DNA from: Paraktedonobacter sp034437695
GTDB taxonomy: Bacteria > Chloroflexota > Ktedonobacteria > Ktedonobacterales > Ktedonobacteraceae
Direction of reading: 5' to 3'
DNA: 17,395 bases
Assembly: GCA_034437695.1 (NCBI GenBank)
Contig: DAOTTJ010000188.1
Location: forward strand, 1-17,395
Position numbers and translations under genes: made by a program. Within the stretch, counting starts at the first letter, position 1. The number at the start of each line of letters is the position of its first letter. Below the pieces are notes generated by a model, which was given only the letters and a program-made list of their open reading frames with translations, searched no databases and was not told where the DNA came from. Below are positions 6,361-13,389 of this stretch, piece after piece.

Positions 6361-7800
6361 TCAAGTGCTTGAAGCTATCACATCTGAGAATGGTCCGGGC
6401 AGGCCAGTCAGGTTATAGGCCTGGATTTGATACCAGGAGATGCCGGACGGTTGGGTTGTATCGGTCCAGGGAAGATTGTTATCGGTTGTACAGCGGTTAC
6501 AGACGAGGGTCCAGGGACCGCTTGAACCGGCGGTTGAGCGTTCGACGCTGTAGGAGGCTGCCAGAGCGGTGCCGCGCCAGAAGAGCTGTTTGCCATGCAT
6601 GGCGGTGAGCACAGGTGTACCGGGGAGACCAACGGCGGGCGGAGACAGTTTTTGCATCGCATAGGCGTGGGTGCGTATAGACTGGACGGCCGTGCGCATG
6701 GCGCTGTCGTCGCCGGGATAGTGGATAGTGAAGCCATCTGCGTGCTGTACGTAGCCAGAGGTGTCGTTGTGGGGGAAGAACGACCAGTACATATCGCCTG
6801 CGGCACTACTTTTGGCGATTGCGGCCAAGAAATCTGGCAGTGGATCGCCGCTTTGCCAGGCGTATTCGCCGATAAAGAAGACTTTGTGAGCGGTGGTGAC
6901 CACGCTTGCGGCGCTTTGCATCTGTACGATGCTGGCCGGGTAATAATGATGTGTATAGATATCGACATTGGGCAGTGCGAGAGCTGGCGCGGTGATAGTA
7001 GAGCTGCCGTCGATGACCAGATGGTTCGGATCGATGCTTTTGAGATAGTCGGCAATCGTGCGTGTCCAGCTAACCGGCGGGGTGATTTCGTTGCCAGTTT
7101 CCCACGCCATGATCGTCGGATCGTCTTTATAAGCCAGGCCTGTGTCGCTATTGACGTGGTTGAGGAGCGTACTGATGTATTGCTCAAAGTCGTGGATAAC
7201 GGTCGGGTTGGTGTAAAACGCGTTCTCGTCGCTGATGCCGCGCCAGCTTGTAAACGTATGTTTCCCGCCGTGGTAATAGTGCCAGTTGTCGACAAGTGGG
7301 ACGATCAGGCGGAGATGGTGCGTCTCAGCCGCTTGAATGGCGTAGTCCATCGCGACAAAAGCCTGTGGATTGAAGGTGCCTAAGGAGGGTTCCAGGCAGA
7401 GCGGACAGCCAACTGAAATGCCTAGCGTGTGTGAGCGTACAACCGTTGCACCCATCTCTTGCGCCGCAGTCAAGGCATCGTCAACGCGGAATGGTGTCGG
7501 ATAAGCCACGCCATTGACATTCTCATCTAAGCCCAGCCAGTACATATTCGCGCCAGAAAAGCGGAAAGGTTGACCGGCAAGCTGGAGAGTTGCTCCTGAG
7601 CGCGTGACAAACTGGTGTGGAAAGTAGTTGGCAGTGTTGCTGTCCATATAGTTGTTACGTTTGTGTTGGGTGGAAGTCGGGGTAGAGGGATTAGTGAAAA
7701 AGAGATAGAGAGCTATCGTGCCGCTTACAGCCAGTAAGAATAGGATGCAGCAGGCGATGGCCAGATAGATATAATGGCGCAAGTCGGAGGGTCGGATCAT
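6361..7800 (-). CDS. Membrane-anchored GH5-type glycoside hydrolase (endo-beta-mannanase-like) with Fn3-like domain
   Basis: A 479-residue secreted or surface-tethered (beta/alpha)8 hydrolase. One hydrophobic helix (about 11-36) after a short basic N terminus, followed by a Pro/Thr/Ser linker (37-50), is an uncleaved anchor or long signal peptide. The catalytic domain spans about 60-375: WETGNEI has E238 as acid/base, HHYYP lies at 284-288, and FIGEYAW has E312 as nucleophile, the usual clan GH-A pattern. The sequence FSGANMYWLG near 31 and the overall layout are most like GH5 subfamily 7 mannanases, so beta-mannan is the inferred substrate. Residues about 393-479 form a fibronectin-III-like domain. 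Two CxxC pairs (C132/C135 and C434/C437) could form disulfides outside the cell. The ATG at 7800 has GGAAAGAAG at good spacing, and a strong promoter lies 58-86 bases upstream. No operon partner. Confidence 0.9.
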   Translation of the reverse strand: MIRPSDLRHYIYLAIACCILFLLAVSGTIALYLFFTNPSTPTSTQHKRNNYMDSNTANYFPHQFVTRSGATLQLAGQPFRFSGANMYWLGLDENVNGVAYPTPFRVDDALTAAQEMGATVVRSHTLGISVGCPLCLEPSLGTFNPQAFVAMDYAIQAAETHHLRLIVPLVDNWHYYHGGKHTFTSWRGISDENAFYTNPTVIHDFEQYISTLLNHVNSDTGLAYKDDPTIMAWETGNEITPPVSWTRTIADYLKSIDPNHLVIDGSSTITAPALALPNVDIYTHHYYPASIVQMQSAASVVTTAHKVFFIGEYAWQSGDPLPDFLAAIAKSSAAGDMYWSFFPHNDTSGYVQHADGFTIHYPGDDSAMRTAVQSIRTHAYAMQKLSPPAVGLPGTPVLTAMHGKQLFWRGTALAASYSVERSTAGSSGPWTLVCNRCTTDNNLPWTDTTQPSGISWYQIQAYNLTGLPGPFSDVIASST

Positions 7801-7857
7801 AGGTTGCGCTTCTTTCCAGATGAATCCGCTATGCGATCATCAAATAGCCTTTTCTGC

Positions 7858-7886
7858 ATTGTACATTGTTTTTTTTGGTTTGTCAG
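7858..7886 (-). promoter_or_regulatory. Sigma70-type promoter for the GH5 gene
   Basis: Read on the minus strand: CTGACA (7886-7881), a 17-base A-rich spacer and TACAAT (7863-7858), 5 of 6 matches in each hexamer. Predicted start near 7851, leaving a leader of about 50 bases before the ATG at 7800. Confidence 0.6.
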
Positions 7887-7893
7887 TAGACCC

Positions 7894-7924
7894 CACCCCC
7901 AACCTATTTATAGGTTGGGGGGTG
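7894..7924. repeat. GC-rich hairpin upstream of the GH5 promoter
   Basis: An 11-base perfect stem, CCCCCAACCTA (7896-7906) with TAGGTTGGGGG (7911-7921), loop TTTA, extended by CA/TG across one bulged G. The plus strand continues G-rich (GTGGTGGGGGTG at 7936-7947). The hairpin ends 8 bases before the -35 box of the GH5 promoter, in the divergent gap. The T-run lies on the wrong side for a terminator on either strand. It could be an operator, a dispersed repeat copy, or G-rich structure-forming DNA. Confidence 0.6.
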
Positions 7925-8178
7925 AGGAAAAGATGTGGTGGGGGTGTCCCCTGAGAAGTTGTTGTTAGGGTGCGAATGTGCCTGGCGGTCCCTCCTCATT
8001 TTTCGGGGTGACGGTCTGAAGGAACAGAGATACGCGTCTGGAAATGGGGTGATGATAAGGCATGAAGCAGCTTCTTTGGCTGCACGCGCTGCTTTCCACT
8101 CTTCTCTGGTTGGCCGATTGCTCGCAGGGTAAATGGCTGCCGCGTTTGTTCTTGTGGCGATACTTTCAGGCTTTTGCG

Positions 8179-8208
8179 TTGCAAATCGACGAAATCCTAT
8201 GGTATAGT
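8179..8208 (+). promoter_or_regulatory. Sigma70-type promoter for the C39-like peptidase gene
   Basis: TTGCAA (8179-8184), an 18-base spacer and TATAGT (8203-8208). Predicted start near 8215, about 75 bases before the chosen start codon. Confidence 0.55.
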
Positions 8209-8288
8209 TAGCAAGGTGTACGGGTGAGGGCTGTCAGCGGTGAATTTCGTTGTTTATGCGGTTAGCTAGTCATAGGGAGTTGCTTTCT

Positions 8289-9389
8289 ATGCCCTTTATC
8301 CTGGTTGTGCTCTTTGTCCTGGCCCTGCTTGTTACCTGTGCTGGCCTGTTTCTTTCTCCCATATCACAGACGCGTGAGACGCGCACAGGATATCAGGTTG
8401 TAACGAAAAAACCACATGTGCCAGATGCTGCGCTTCCGCGTTTACCCGAGGAGCGAACCAGAGCGCATGTTATGGCTGCGGTTGCGCCTGAGCGGCGGCG
8501 TATGCTTGATTCGACCACTCTTCCTAAGCAGGAGTTGCAGCGTATGATGGCCAACTCGACCGCTCTTCCTGCGATTCCACTGCGGGCCAGTCGGTCAGCG
8601 AGCGCTGACACGACGACTGGAAGGGTAGCTGCGGTCAATGTTTCCAGAGGCATGCCAATCGCGCGACCCGGACGCGACTGGGGAGGGATGCCAGGTCGGG
8701 ATTTGTTTGGCGATTGGCGCGATCGTTTGACTTCGTGGAAAGTGCTTTTGCCTGGTGTATGTACGCTGTTTCTCCTGGCATTTTACCTGTTTAGCACGCT
8801 ATTGCCGCATCCAGCGGTCTGGACCTCGGTCTGGTTTGGTGCCAACAGTGTGCCGCTGACGCCGACGGTGCAGGCAGCTCCTGTGACGACTACATATACT
8901 GCTTCGCATGACCTGGTGCGTCTGGGCCAGCTTGATACCGCTCAATATAACTCCATGCAAGAATATAATACCTGGGCCTATTCAGCGTGTTCAGCTGCCT
9001 CTATGACCGAGGTGATTAATTCCTATGGCCATAAGTATCGGATCACCGATATCCTGACTGTCGAGTCTAGAATACACGAGATTACGCCCGATGAGGGACT
9101 CTTAGAGGAATCGGGGATTGCTCATACCGGCAGTCTCTTTGGCTTCAAGACCACGTGGGGGCATTCGCTGACATTGGCGCAAGTGATCGCGAAGGCGAAT
9201 AGCGGGACGCCAGTGATTGTCAGTTGGCCGCCGTATCTCTGGGCTGGTGGTCATATTCTGGTAGTACGCGGCGGGGATAGCAATAATATCACCCTGGCCG
9301 ACTCTTCGCGCCTGGATATGGTGCAGATGACTCATGAGCGCTTTATGCAGTTGTGGGGTGGGTTCTCGGCGATTATGACCCCTGCATAG
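8289..9389 (+). CDS. Membrane-bound C39-like (papain-fold) cysteine peptidase
   Basis: A 366-residue protein with two hydrophobic helices (about 1-24 and 151-171) and a C-terminal C39-like domain (about 200-366). The candidate nucleophile is C234 in WAYSACSAASMTE. The candidate histidine is H322 in GGHILVVRG, followed by D338 in LADSS, which gives the Cys-His-Asp order of the C39-like fold. The 125-residue stretch between the helices is rich in Arg and Pro and is probably cytoplasmic by the positive-inside rule; the peptidase domain would then lie outside. Substrate unknown; no ABC-transporter or bacteriocin gene is adjacent, so a role in leader-peptide cleavage is not supported. ATG 8289 is chosen because AGGGAG precedes it by 9 bases. 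ATG 8256 is possible but lacks a ribosome binding site and would add basic residues that contradict this topology. Confidence 0.8.
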   Translation: MPFILVVLFVLALLVTCAGLFLSPISQTRETRTGYQVVTKKPHVPDAALPRLPEERTRAHVMAAVAPERRRMLDSTTLPKQELQRMMANSTALPAIPLRASRSASADTTTGRVAAVNVSRGMPIARPGRDWGGMPGRDLFGDWRDRLTSWKVLLPGVCTLFLLAFYLFSTLLPHPAVWTSVWFGANSVPLTPTVQAAPVTTTYTASHDLVRLGQLDTAQYNSMQEYNTWAYSACSAASMTEVINSYGHKYRITDILTVESRIHEITPDEGLLEESGIAHTGSLFGFKTTWGHSLTLAQVIAKANSGTPVIVSWPPYLWAGGHILVVRGGDSNNITLADSSRLDMVQMTHERFMQLWGGFSAIMTPA

Positions 9390-9440
9390 GATGAGTGCAG
9401 AGCGAGCGTTGCACCTATGTGGCTGTGCTTTATGAGTCAT

Positions 9441-9514
9441 TCCTGATTTTGTACAATCAGGACAAACATCCTGTGTGTGTTGCAGATCGCCTGCGCGACC
9501 TGCAACACACGCAA
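9441..9514. terminator. Tandem hairpins between convergent genes, possible terminator
   Basis: The first hairpin is TCCTGATT (9441-9448) with AATCAGGA (9455-9462). The second, stronger one is GTGTGTTGCAG (9475-9485) with CTGCAACACAC (9500-9510), continued by four more pairs (TCGC/GCGA) after one mismatch, loop CTGC. Both lie between the convergent peptidase and PIG-L genes, where a bidirectional terminator is expected. On the plus strand the second hairpin is followed by A7 then T5 rather than directly by T, so the intrinsic-terminator match is imperfect. Confidence 0.45.
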
Positions 9515-9577
9515 AAAAAGTTTTTCGGGGGCGTTTCGTCGACTGCAAACAGCAGTGCTGTCTGGTGGTCGATGGTT

Positions 9578-10384
9578 TCAGGCGTTTTCCTGTTTGGGGA
9601 TAAACAATTTGACGCGGCGGAACGCTTCGGCGTAGCTCATTTCCAGGTCCTTTTTCTCCCTGGCCATTTTTGCGACGCCTTCTCCCCATTTTTGTAGTTC
9701 TTTGAGCGAGTCCCAATCCTGGTCAAACTGAGTAGTGTGGCACTTCAGGCCCCGCGCTTTCAGCTCGATCACCTCGCTGATATCAATAAAGGTATTTGCT
9801 CCTTCCGACATAAAGAAGTAGAGTTCGTGGACCCGATAGGGCAACAGCTCTTCCGCCAGCAACTCGCGATACGAGCGTGGGTTGCCACTGGCGGGAAAGA
9901 TCGCGTCGATGACGATATTGCCCGTGGCCCGGTGGTCGGGGTGATTGATATAAGCGGTATCTTCGGGCTTCTCGTCGGGATCGGGCGCGAAGATCTGCTG
10001 GCTCGGGTCGTGGGTTATCACAATACGTGGACGATATTTGCGGATCAGGCGTACGACCGCCTGACGTGCTACCTCGCTATTTTGTAGATGGCCATCGGGG
10101 AAGCGCAAAAACTCGACTGCCTGGACGCCCAGGACCTCGCAGGCGGCCCGCTGTTCGCTCTCGCGTATGGCCATAAGTTCAAGTGCGTTGAAGGAAGGAA
10201 CCTCGCTGCCCTCGGTGCCATCGGTCATCACGACCCAGACGACTTTTTTGCCCTGTTTGACCCAGAGTGCGCTGGTGCCTGCTGCGCCGAAGTCGTCGTC
10301 GTCGGGGTGAGCGCCGATGACCATCGCCTCAAAGTCAGGTTCGGTGACAACCTCAACTGCTCCCTGTGCTTTTCGATCTCCCAT
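9578..10384 (-). CDS. PIG-L/LmbE family zinc deacetylase
   Basis: A 268-residue metal-dependent N-deacetylase of the LmbE-like family, which removes acetyl groups from GlcNAc-linked substrates (as in MshB, BshB and PIG-L). The zinc site is visible: AHPDDDDFG with H26 and D29 (D28 the likely general base; the usual AHPDDxE has D in place of E here), and NHPDHRATG with H151 as third ligand. The C-terminal part (about 200-268) is charged and helical. The true substrate cannot be read from the sequence; no thiol-cofactor (mycothiol or bacillithiol) genes are adjacent. The ATG at 10384 has GAGG about 11 bases upstream. It lies 102 bases after the ligase-like gene on the same strand and is probably the last gene of the merR-MFS-ligase run. 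Confidence 0.9.
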   Translation of the reverse strand: MGDRKAQGAVEVVTEPDFEAMVIGAHPDDDDFGAAGTSALWVKQGKKVVWVVMTDGTEGSEVPSFNALELMAIRESEQRAACEVLGVQAVEFLRFPDGHLQNSEVARQAVVRLIRKYRPRIVITHDPSQQIFAPDPDEKPEDTAYINHPDHRATGNIVIDAIFPASGNPRSYRELLAEELLPYRVHELYFFMSEGANTFIDISEVIELKARGLKCHTTQFDQDWDSLKELQKWGEGVAKMAREKKDLEMSYAEAFRRVKLFIPKQENA

Positions 10385-10486
10385 AGGTAGAAACCTCTTT
10401 CTCTTAAAAAACGCGCATTTGCTCTGGTTGATTGGTACGTAGGATTTTCAGTCTCTTGACCGAGAAGAAAAGGCCACGGGACAGAG

Positions 10487-11272
10487 TCAAATACACTTCA
10501 GTATATCCCCAAAAAGCGCAGTTTCAAATGCCAGTATGATCTCTTGAGGGGTGAGTGTACGCTGGCATAGCTCGTCGAGTCCAACTGCGCGGTTGGGAAG
10601 CTCCTGGCGCAGGAGGGCCTCTTCTTCTGGTGAGTGACCGAGCAGCGTTGCCAGCCTGTCGTTTTCCCAGTGCAGGAGGACGCCAGCCTGGATGAGGCAG
10701 CCATGACGGCGGCGGATCATGTCGAGTCCGACGACCTTGCGCTGCCCGGCCACTACTTCATAGGAAGAGTTGGAGGCGTAGCAGGCGCGGCGCAGGACCT
10801 CCTCGCGCGGTTGAGTCGCAGGCTGCCTGGCCTGCTGGCGTTGGGCGCGGGCTTCGTCTGGAGGGACGATGCGCGTCTCTACCTTGAGCAGCGCGAGCGC
10901 TCGCACCCAGGCTTCGCCAAACCAGCGGTAGGATTCCACCAGGTCGGGCAGGACGAGCGGATGGTCGGAAGGTAAGACGACATCGAGGTCGAGCATATGC
11001 TGCCCGACGAGTACTGCGGTCCCACCGGCTCTGCGGTGATAGATTGGCAGTGGTTCCTGCTGCAAAGTCAGTGGGTTGAGTATCGTCTCTTTCTGCGAAA
11101 AGCCGAGAACCAGGCCAGTCCTGCTCGCCTGTGACCAGTACAGGGTAGGTCTGGTGCCGGGAACTGTCCTGGCCAGCAGTTGTTCGCTCTGCGCGATATG
11201 TTGATCCTGTGTCGCATGTGTGAGTGGGAACACATGCCAGTCATGCCGTTTAAAACAGTGCTGAATGCTCAA
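10487..11272 (-). CDS. Lipoate-protein ligase A / octanoyltransferase family protein
   Basis: A 261-residue BPL/LplA catalytic-domain protein of the type that attaches lipoate or octanoate to a lysine of E2 or GcvH domains. Visible are RRAGGTAVL (80-88), a variant of the RRxSGGGAV lipoate-binding loop, and RKVVGLDMIRRRHG (178-191) with K179 aligned to the conserved binding lysine. Then comes LIQAGVLL (193-200), like the LQHGSILL segment of the family. Cys164 in CYASNSSYEV sits where LipM-type octanoyltransferases carry a cysteine before S.YE, so LipM-like transfer is an alternative to ATP-dependent ligation; I cannot settle which. A Gln/Arg-rich insert lies at about 140-160. The start overlaps the MFS gene by 23 bases, suggesting translational coupling. 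Confidence 0.85.
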   Translation of the reverse strand: MSIQHCFKRHDWHVFPLTHATQDQHIAQSEQLLARTVPGTRPTLYWSQASRTGLVLGFSQKETILNPLTLQQEPLPIYHRRAGGTAVLVGQHMLDLDVVLPSDHPLVLPDLVESYRWFGEAWVRALALLKVETRIVPPDEARAQRQQARQPATQPREEVLRRACYASNSSYEVVAGQRKVVGLDMIRRRHGCLIQAGVLLHWENDRLATLLGHSPEEEALLRQELPNRAVGLDELCQRTLTPQEIILAFETALFGDILKCI

Positions 11273-12599
11273 GGTCTTTCTCCGCAGGTCGCCGCCAGAT
11301 CCACCCGGTCAGCGCCGAAATCAGACTTAGCATAGCACAGATGAGCAAGGCAAGAGGAGCGCCGAAGAGTCCAGCCAGAGCGCCGATCAAGAGATTGCCG
11401 ATAGGAGTGCTGCCCGCGAAACAGATCATATAGACGCTCATCACGCGTCCCCGCAGGTGGTCGGGCGTGACCATTTGCAGCGTGCTATTGGAGAGCGCGG
11501 AGAAAGCTATCTGTGCGAAACCGACGGCGGCGATCAGGAGCAGCGAGAGCGGATAGCTGGGCGAGATAGCGAAGAAGATCAGCAAGATTGAAAAGATGGA
11601 TGTACTGATCAGAATGCGTTTGATGCTTGCGCGTCGATTGCCCCAGGCCAGCCAGAGGGCAGAGGCAAGCGAACCAATGCCGAAAGCCGAAGAGAGAAAG
11701 CCAAAGCCGACTGCGCCCATTTTGAGCACCATCGTTGCAAAGATCGGCAGGACGACATTGAAATTGATGCCGAAGAGCGAGACGCCGCCGATCACCATAA
11801 GCACCAGGAAGACCGCCGGGGTGTGACGGATATAGCTCAGGCCTTCGCGCAGGCTCTGCCAGGTCTTTATCTGGCTGCCGGGTTTTGCGCGTGCAGGGAG
11901 GGCATAGAGCTTGCTGATATCGATCAGCGCGAGTCCACCGAGGACGGCAACAAAGCTCAGCGCATTGATCAGAAACAGAACGGTGACATTACTGAGTGCA
12001 ATGATCAGGCCGCCGAGTCCGGGGCCGACGATGCGGGCCAGATTAAAGATCGAGGAGTTGAGTGCGACCGCGTTAGGTAGGTCTTCGCGACCAACCATCT
12101 CCACAACGAAAGCCTGGCGCGTGGGCATATCCAGACTGTTGGTCAGACCCAGGAGCAGGGCCAGGATGTAGACCTGCCAGATCTGCACCGAGCCGGTCGC
12201 GACGAGCGTCCAGAGAATACACGCCTGGATCATCGCCGCAGTCTGGGTAAAGAGCAGTACGCGGCGTTTGGGCCAGCGATCGGCAAAGACGCCGCCGAAG
12301 ATCGAGAAGAGCAAGATCGGCAGAAACTGGAGTGAACCAACCAGACCCAGTTGCCAGGCGCTATGCGTCAACTGTAGAACCAGCCAGGCCTGACCGGTGG
12401 TCTGCATCCAGGTGCCGATCAGGGAGATCATTTGACCATACCAGAAGAGACGGTAATTGCGGTGACGCAGGGCTAAAAATGCGCGTGACAGACCGTGAGT
12501 CGGGGGCAACGTAGTCACGCTTGCCGCAACGGTCTGCGGCGGCGACGTGACAATCTCAGGTGTTGCCGGGTCCTGAGAGTGCGGGGTGAGAATTTTCAT
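11250..12599 (-). CDS. MFS efflux transporter (EntS/MFS_3-like)
   Basis: A 449-residue inner-membrane transporter with about 12 hydrophobic helices after a 38-residue hydrophilic N terminus. The start of the membrane part, HRNYRLFWYGQMISLIGTWM (46-65), is characteristic of the DHA3/MFS_3 group that includes the enterobactin exporter EntS and macrolide exporters. Loop 2-3 carries motif A as GGVFADRWPKRRVL (102-115), and PTRQAFVVEMV is another family hallmark. It probably exports a small hydrophobic compound by proton antiport; the substrate is unknown. It starts 52 bases after the MerR gene and overlaps the next gene by 23 bases, so it sits in a MerR-led operon. No strong ribosome binding site precedes ATG 12599. 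Confidence 0.93.
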   Translation of the reverse strand: MKILTPHSQDPATPEIVTSPPQTVAASVTTLPPTHGLSRAFLALRHRNYRLFWYGQMISLIGTWMQTTGQAWLVLQLTHSAWQLGLVGSLQFLPILLFSIFGGVFADRWPKRRVLLFTQTAAMIQACILWTLVATGSVQIWQVYILALLLGLTNSLDMPTRQAFVVEMVGREDLPNAVALNSSIFNLARIVGPGLGGLIIALSNVTVLFLINALSFVAVLGGLALIDISKLYALPARAKPGSQIKTWQSLREGLSYIRHTPAVFLVLMVIGGVSLFGINFNVVLPIFATMVLKMGAVGFGFLSSAFGIGSLASALWLAWGNRRASIKRILISTSIFSILLIFFAISPSYPLSLLLIAAVGFAQIAFSALSNSTLQMVTPDHLRGRVMSVYMICFAGSTPIGNLLIGALAGLFGAPLALLICAMLSLISALTGWIWRRPAEKDLEHSALF

Positions 12600-12651
12600 T
12601 ATGTATAAAGGTCCAATCCAGTCTTCTGTGCTCGATGTTCAGCGTTGAGCG

Positions 12652-13131
12652 CTAAACATCTTCTCTTATAGTTTGCAGGCCTTGACGTACATATACGTGG
12701 TGTTCCAGCTTTGCCTGGAGAGACGTACGCATCTGTACAAGGCCAGTGATTTTTTGTTCAATCAGCAGTAATTGACGGCGAATAATCTCGTCTACCTGTT
12801 CCAGTTGGGCGAGCTTTGTGCTGGCCTGAGTTTCCTGACGGTAGGCAGCTTTAAGTTGGAGGCGTTCATCCTCGGCCTCCAGGATCTTGCGGATATCGGC
12901 CAGCGTGAAGCCCAGCAGATCGCGTAGATCTTTAATCCGTTCCAGGCGTTGGATATCCTCGCTGGAATAGCGGCGATAGTTGCCCTCGGTACGGCCAGTG
13001 GGAGGGAGGAGTCCGACCTCTTCGTAGTAACGCAGTGTCCGTTTGGTCAGACCCGTCTGGGCGGCCACCTGTTCAATAGTCAACGACGGCGCATCGACCT
13101 CTGCCGGGCGGGCCGTGTCTTCAGAAACCAT
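12652..13131 (-). CDS. MerR family transcriptional regulator
   Basis: A 159-residue dimeric regulator with an N-terminal winged helix (about 17-85): LTIEQVAAQTGLTKRTLRYY, then EVGLLPP, NYRRYSSEDIQRLERI and LGFTLADIRKIL. A long dimerisation coiled coil lies at about 90-145. It lacks the cysteines of metal-sensing MerR proteins, and no large effector-binding domain follows, so an organic or drug-like signal, or a partner protein, is more likely. The frame is open from a TTG at 13164, but ATG 13131 is preceded by AGGAG at 8 bases and is clearly preferred. It leads the MFS/ligase/PIG-L run; MerR proteins usually act on the promoter of their own operon, here one with an 18-base spacer. Confidence 0.92.
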   Translation of the reverse strand: MVSEDTARPAEVDAPSLTIEQVAAQTGLTKRTLRYYEEVGLLPPTGRTEGNYRRYSSEDIQRLERIKDLRDLLGFTLADIRKILEAEDERLQLKAAYRQETQASTKLAQLEQVDEIIRRQLLLIEQKITGLVQMRTSLQAKLEHHVYVRQGLQTIREDV

Positions 13132-13190
13132 AGCGTTTGCTCCTGTCCGGTGAGACAGCGTCAACTGACGTGATCACTTTTTCTATTACA

Positions 13191-13220
13191 AGTATATCAC
13201 AAGCTTGCCGTTAACGTCAA
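13191..13220 (-). promoter_or_regulatory. Strong promoter of the merR operon with palindromic spacer
   Basis: Read on the minus strand: TTGACG (13220-13215), 18-base spacer, TATACT (13196-13191). The long spacer is typical of MerR-controlled promoters (usually 19-20), and it contains the palindrome CAAGCTTG (13200-13207), a possible part of the operator. Two more palindromes lie downstream, GTGATCAC (13170-13177) and CGTCA-AC-TGACG (13159-13170). Regulation by the MerR protein is inferred. Confidence 0.65.
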
Positions 13221-13389
13221 AGTTAAAGTTGTGGGGAGGTTGGAGCTGTTGCAAGGTCCGTCCAGTGGTATTTTGGCCCAATCTTTGAACCTGAGGACGG
13301 CCATTTTGCGAAGAGTTGTGTTTCCAGGCTTCTGCCACAGTTTGCCATCCCCAGCGATAGTATACATGAACATTCTGTGAGGTACACGG

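Larger units (their letters stand above)
7801..8288. other. Divergent intergenic region between GH5 and peptidase genes
   Basis: This 488-base gap contains the GH5 promoter (7858-7886), the GC-rich hairpin (7894-7924) and the peptidase promoter (8179-8208). Short frames on both strands (about 60 codons) lack start signals and protein-like composition, so I call no gene. The stretch 7950-8170 shows nothing I can name. Confidence 0.6.

Noticed and set aside
6595..7383. A 262-codon plus-strand frame over the glycoside hydrolase gene
   Set aside because: Antisense shadow of a gene with clear GH catalytic motifs.
7935..8184. Overlapping 60-65 codon frames on both strands in the GH5/peptidase gap
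   Set aside because: No ribosome binding sites or conserved pattern; the minus-strand frame starts at a TTG inside the peptidase promoter.
8289..9389. Bacteriocin-processing transporter (ABC-C39) system
   Set aside because: The peptidase has a C39-like fold but no ABC transporter domain and no neighbouring GG-leader peptide or transporter gene.
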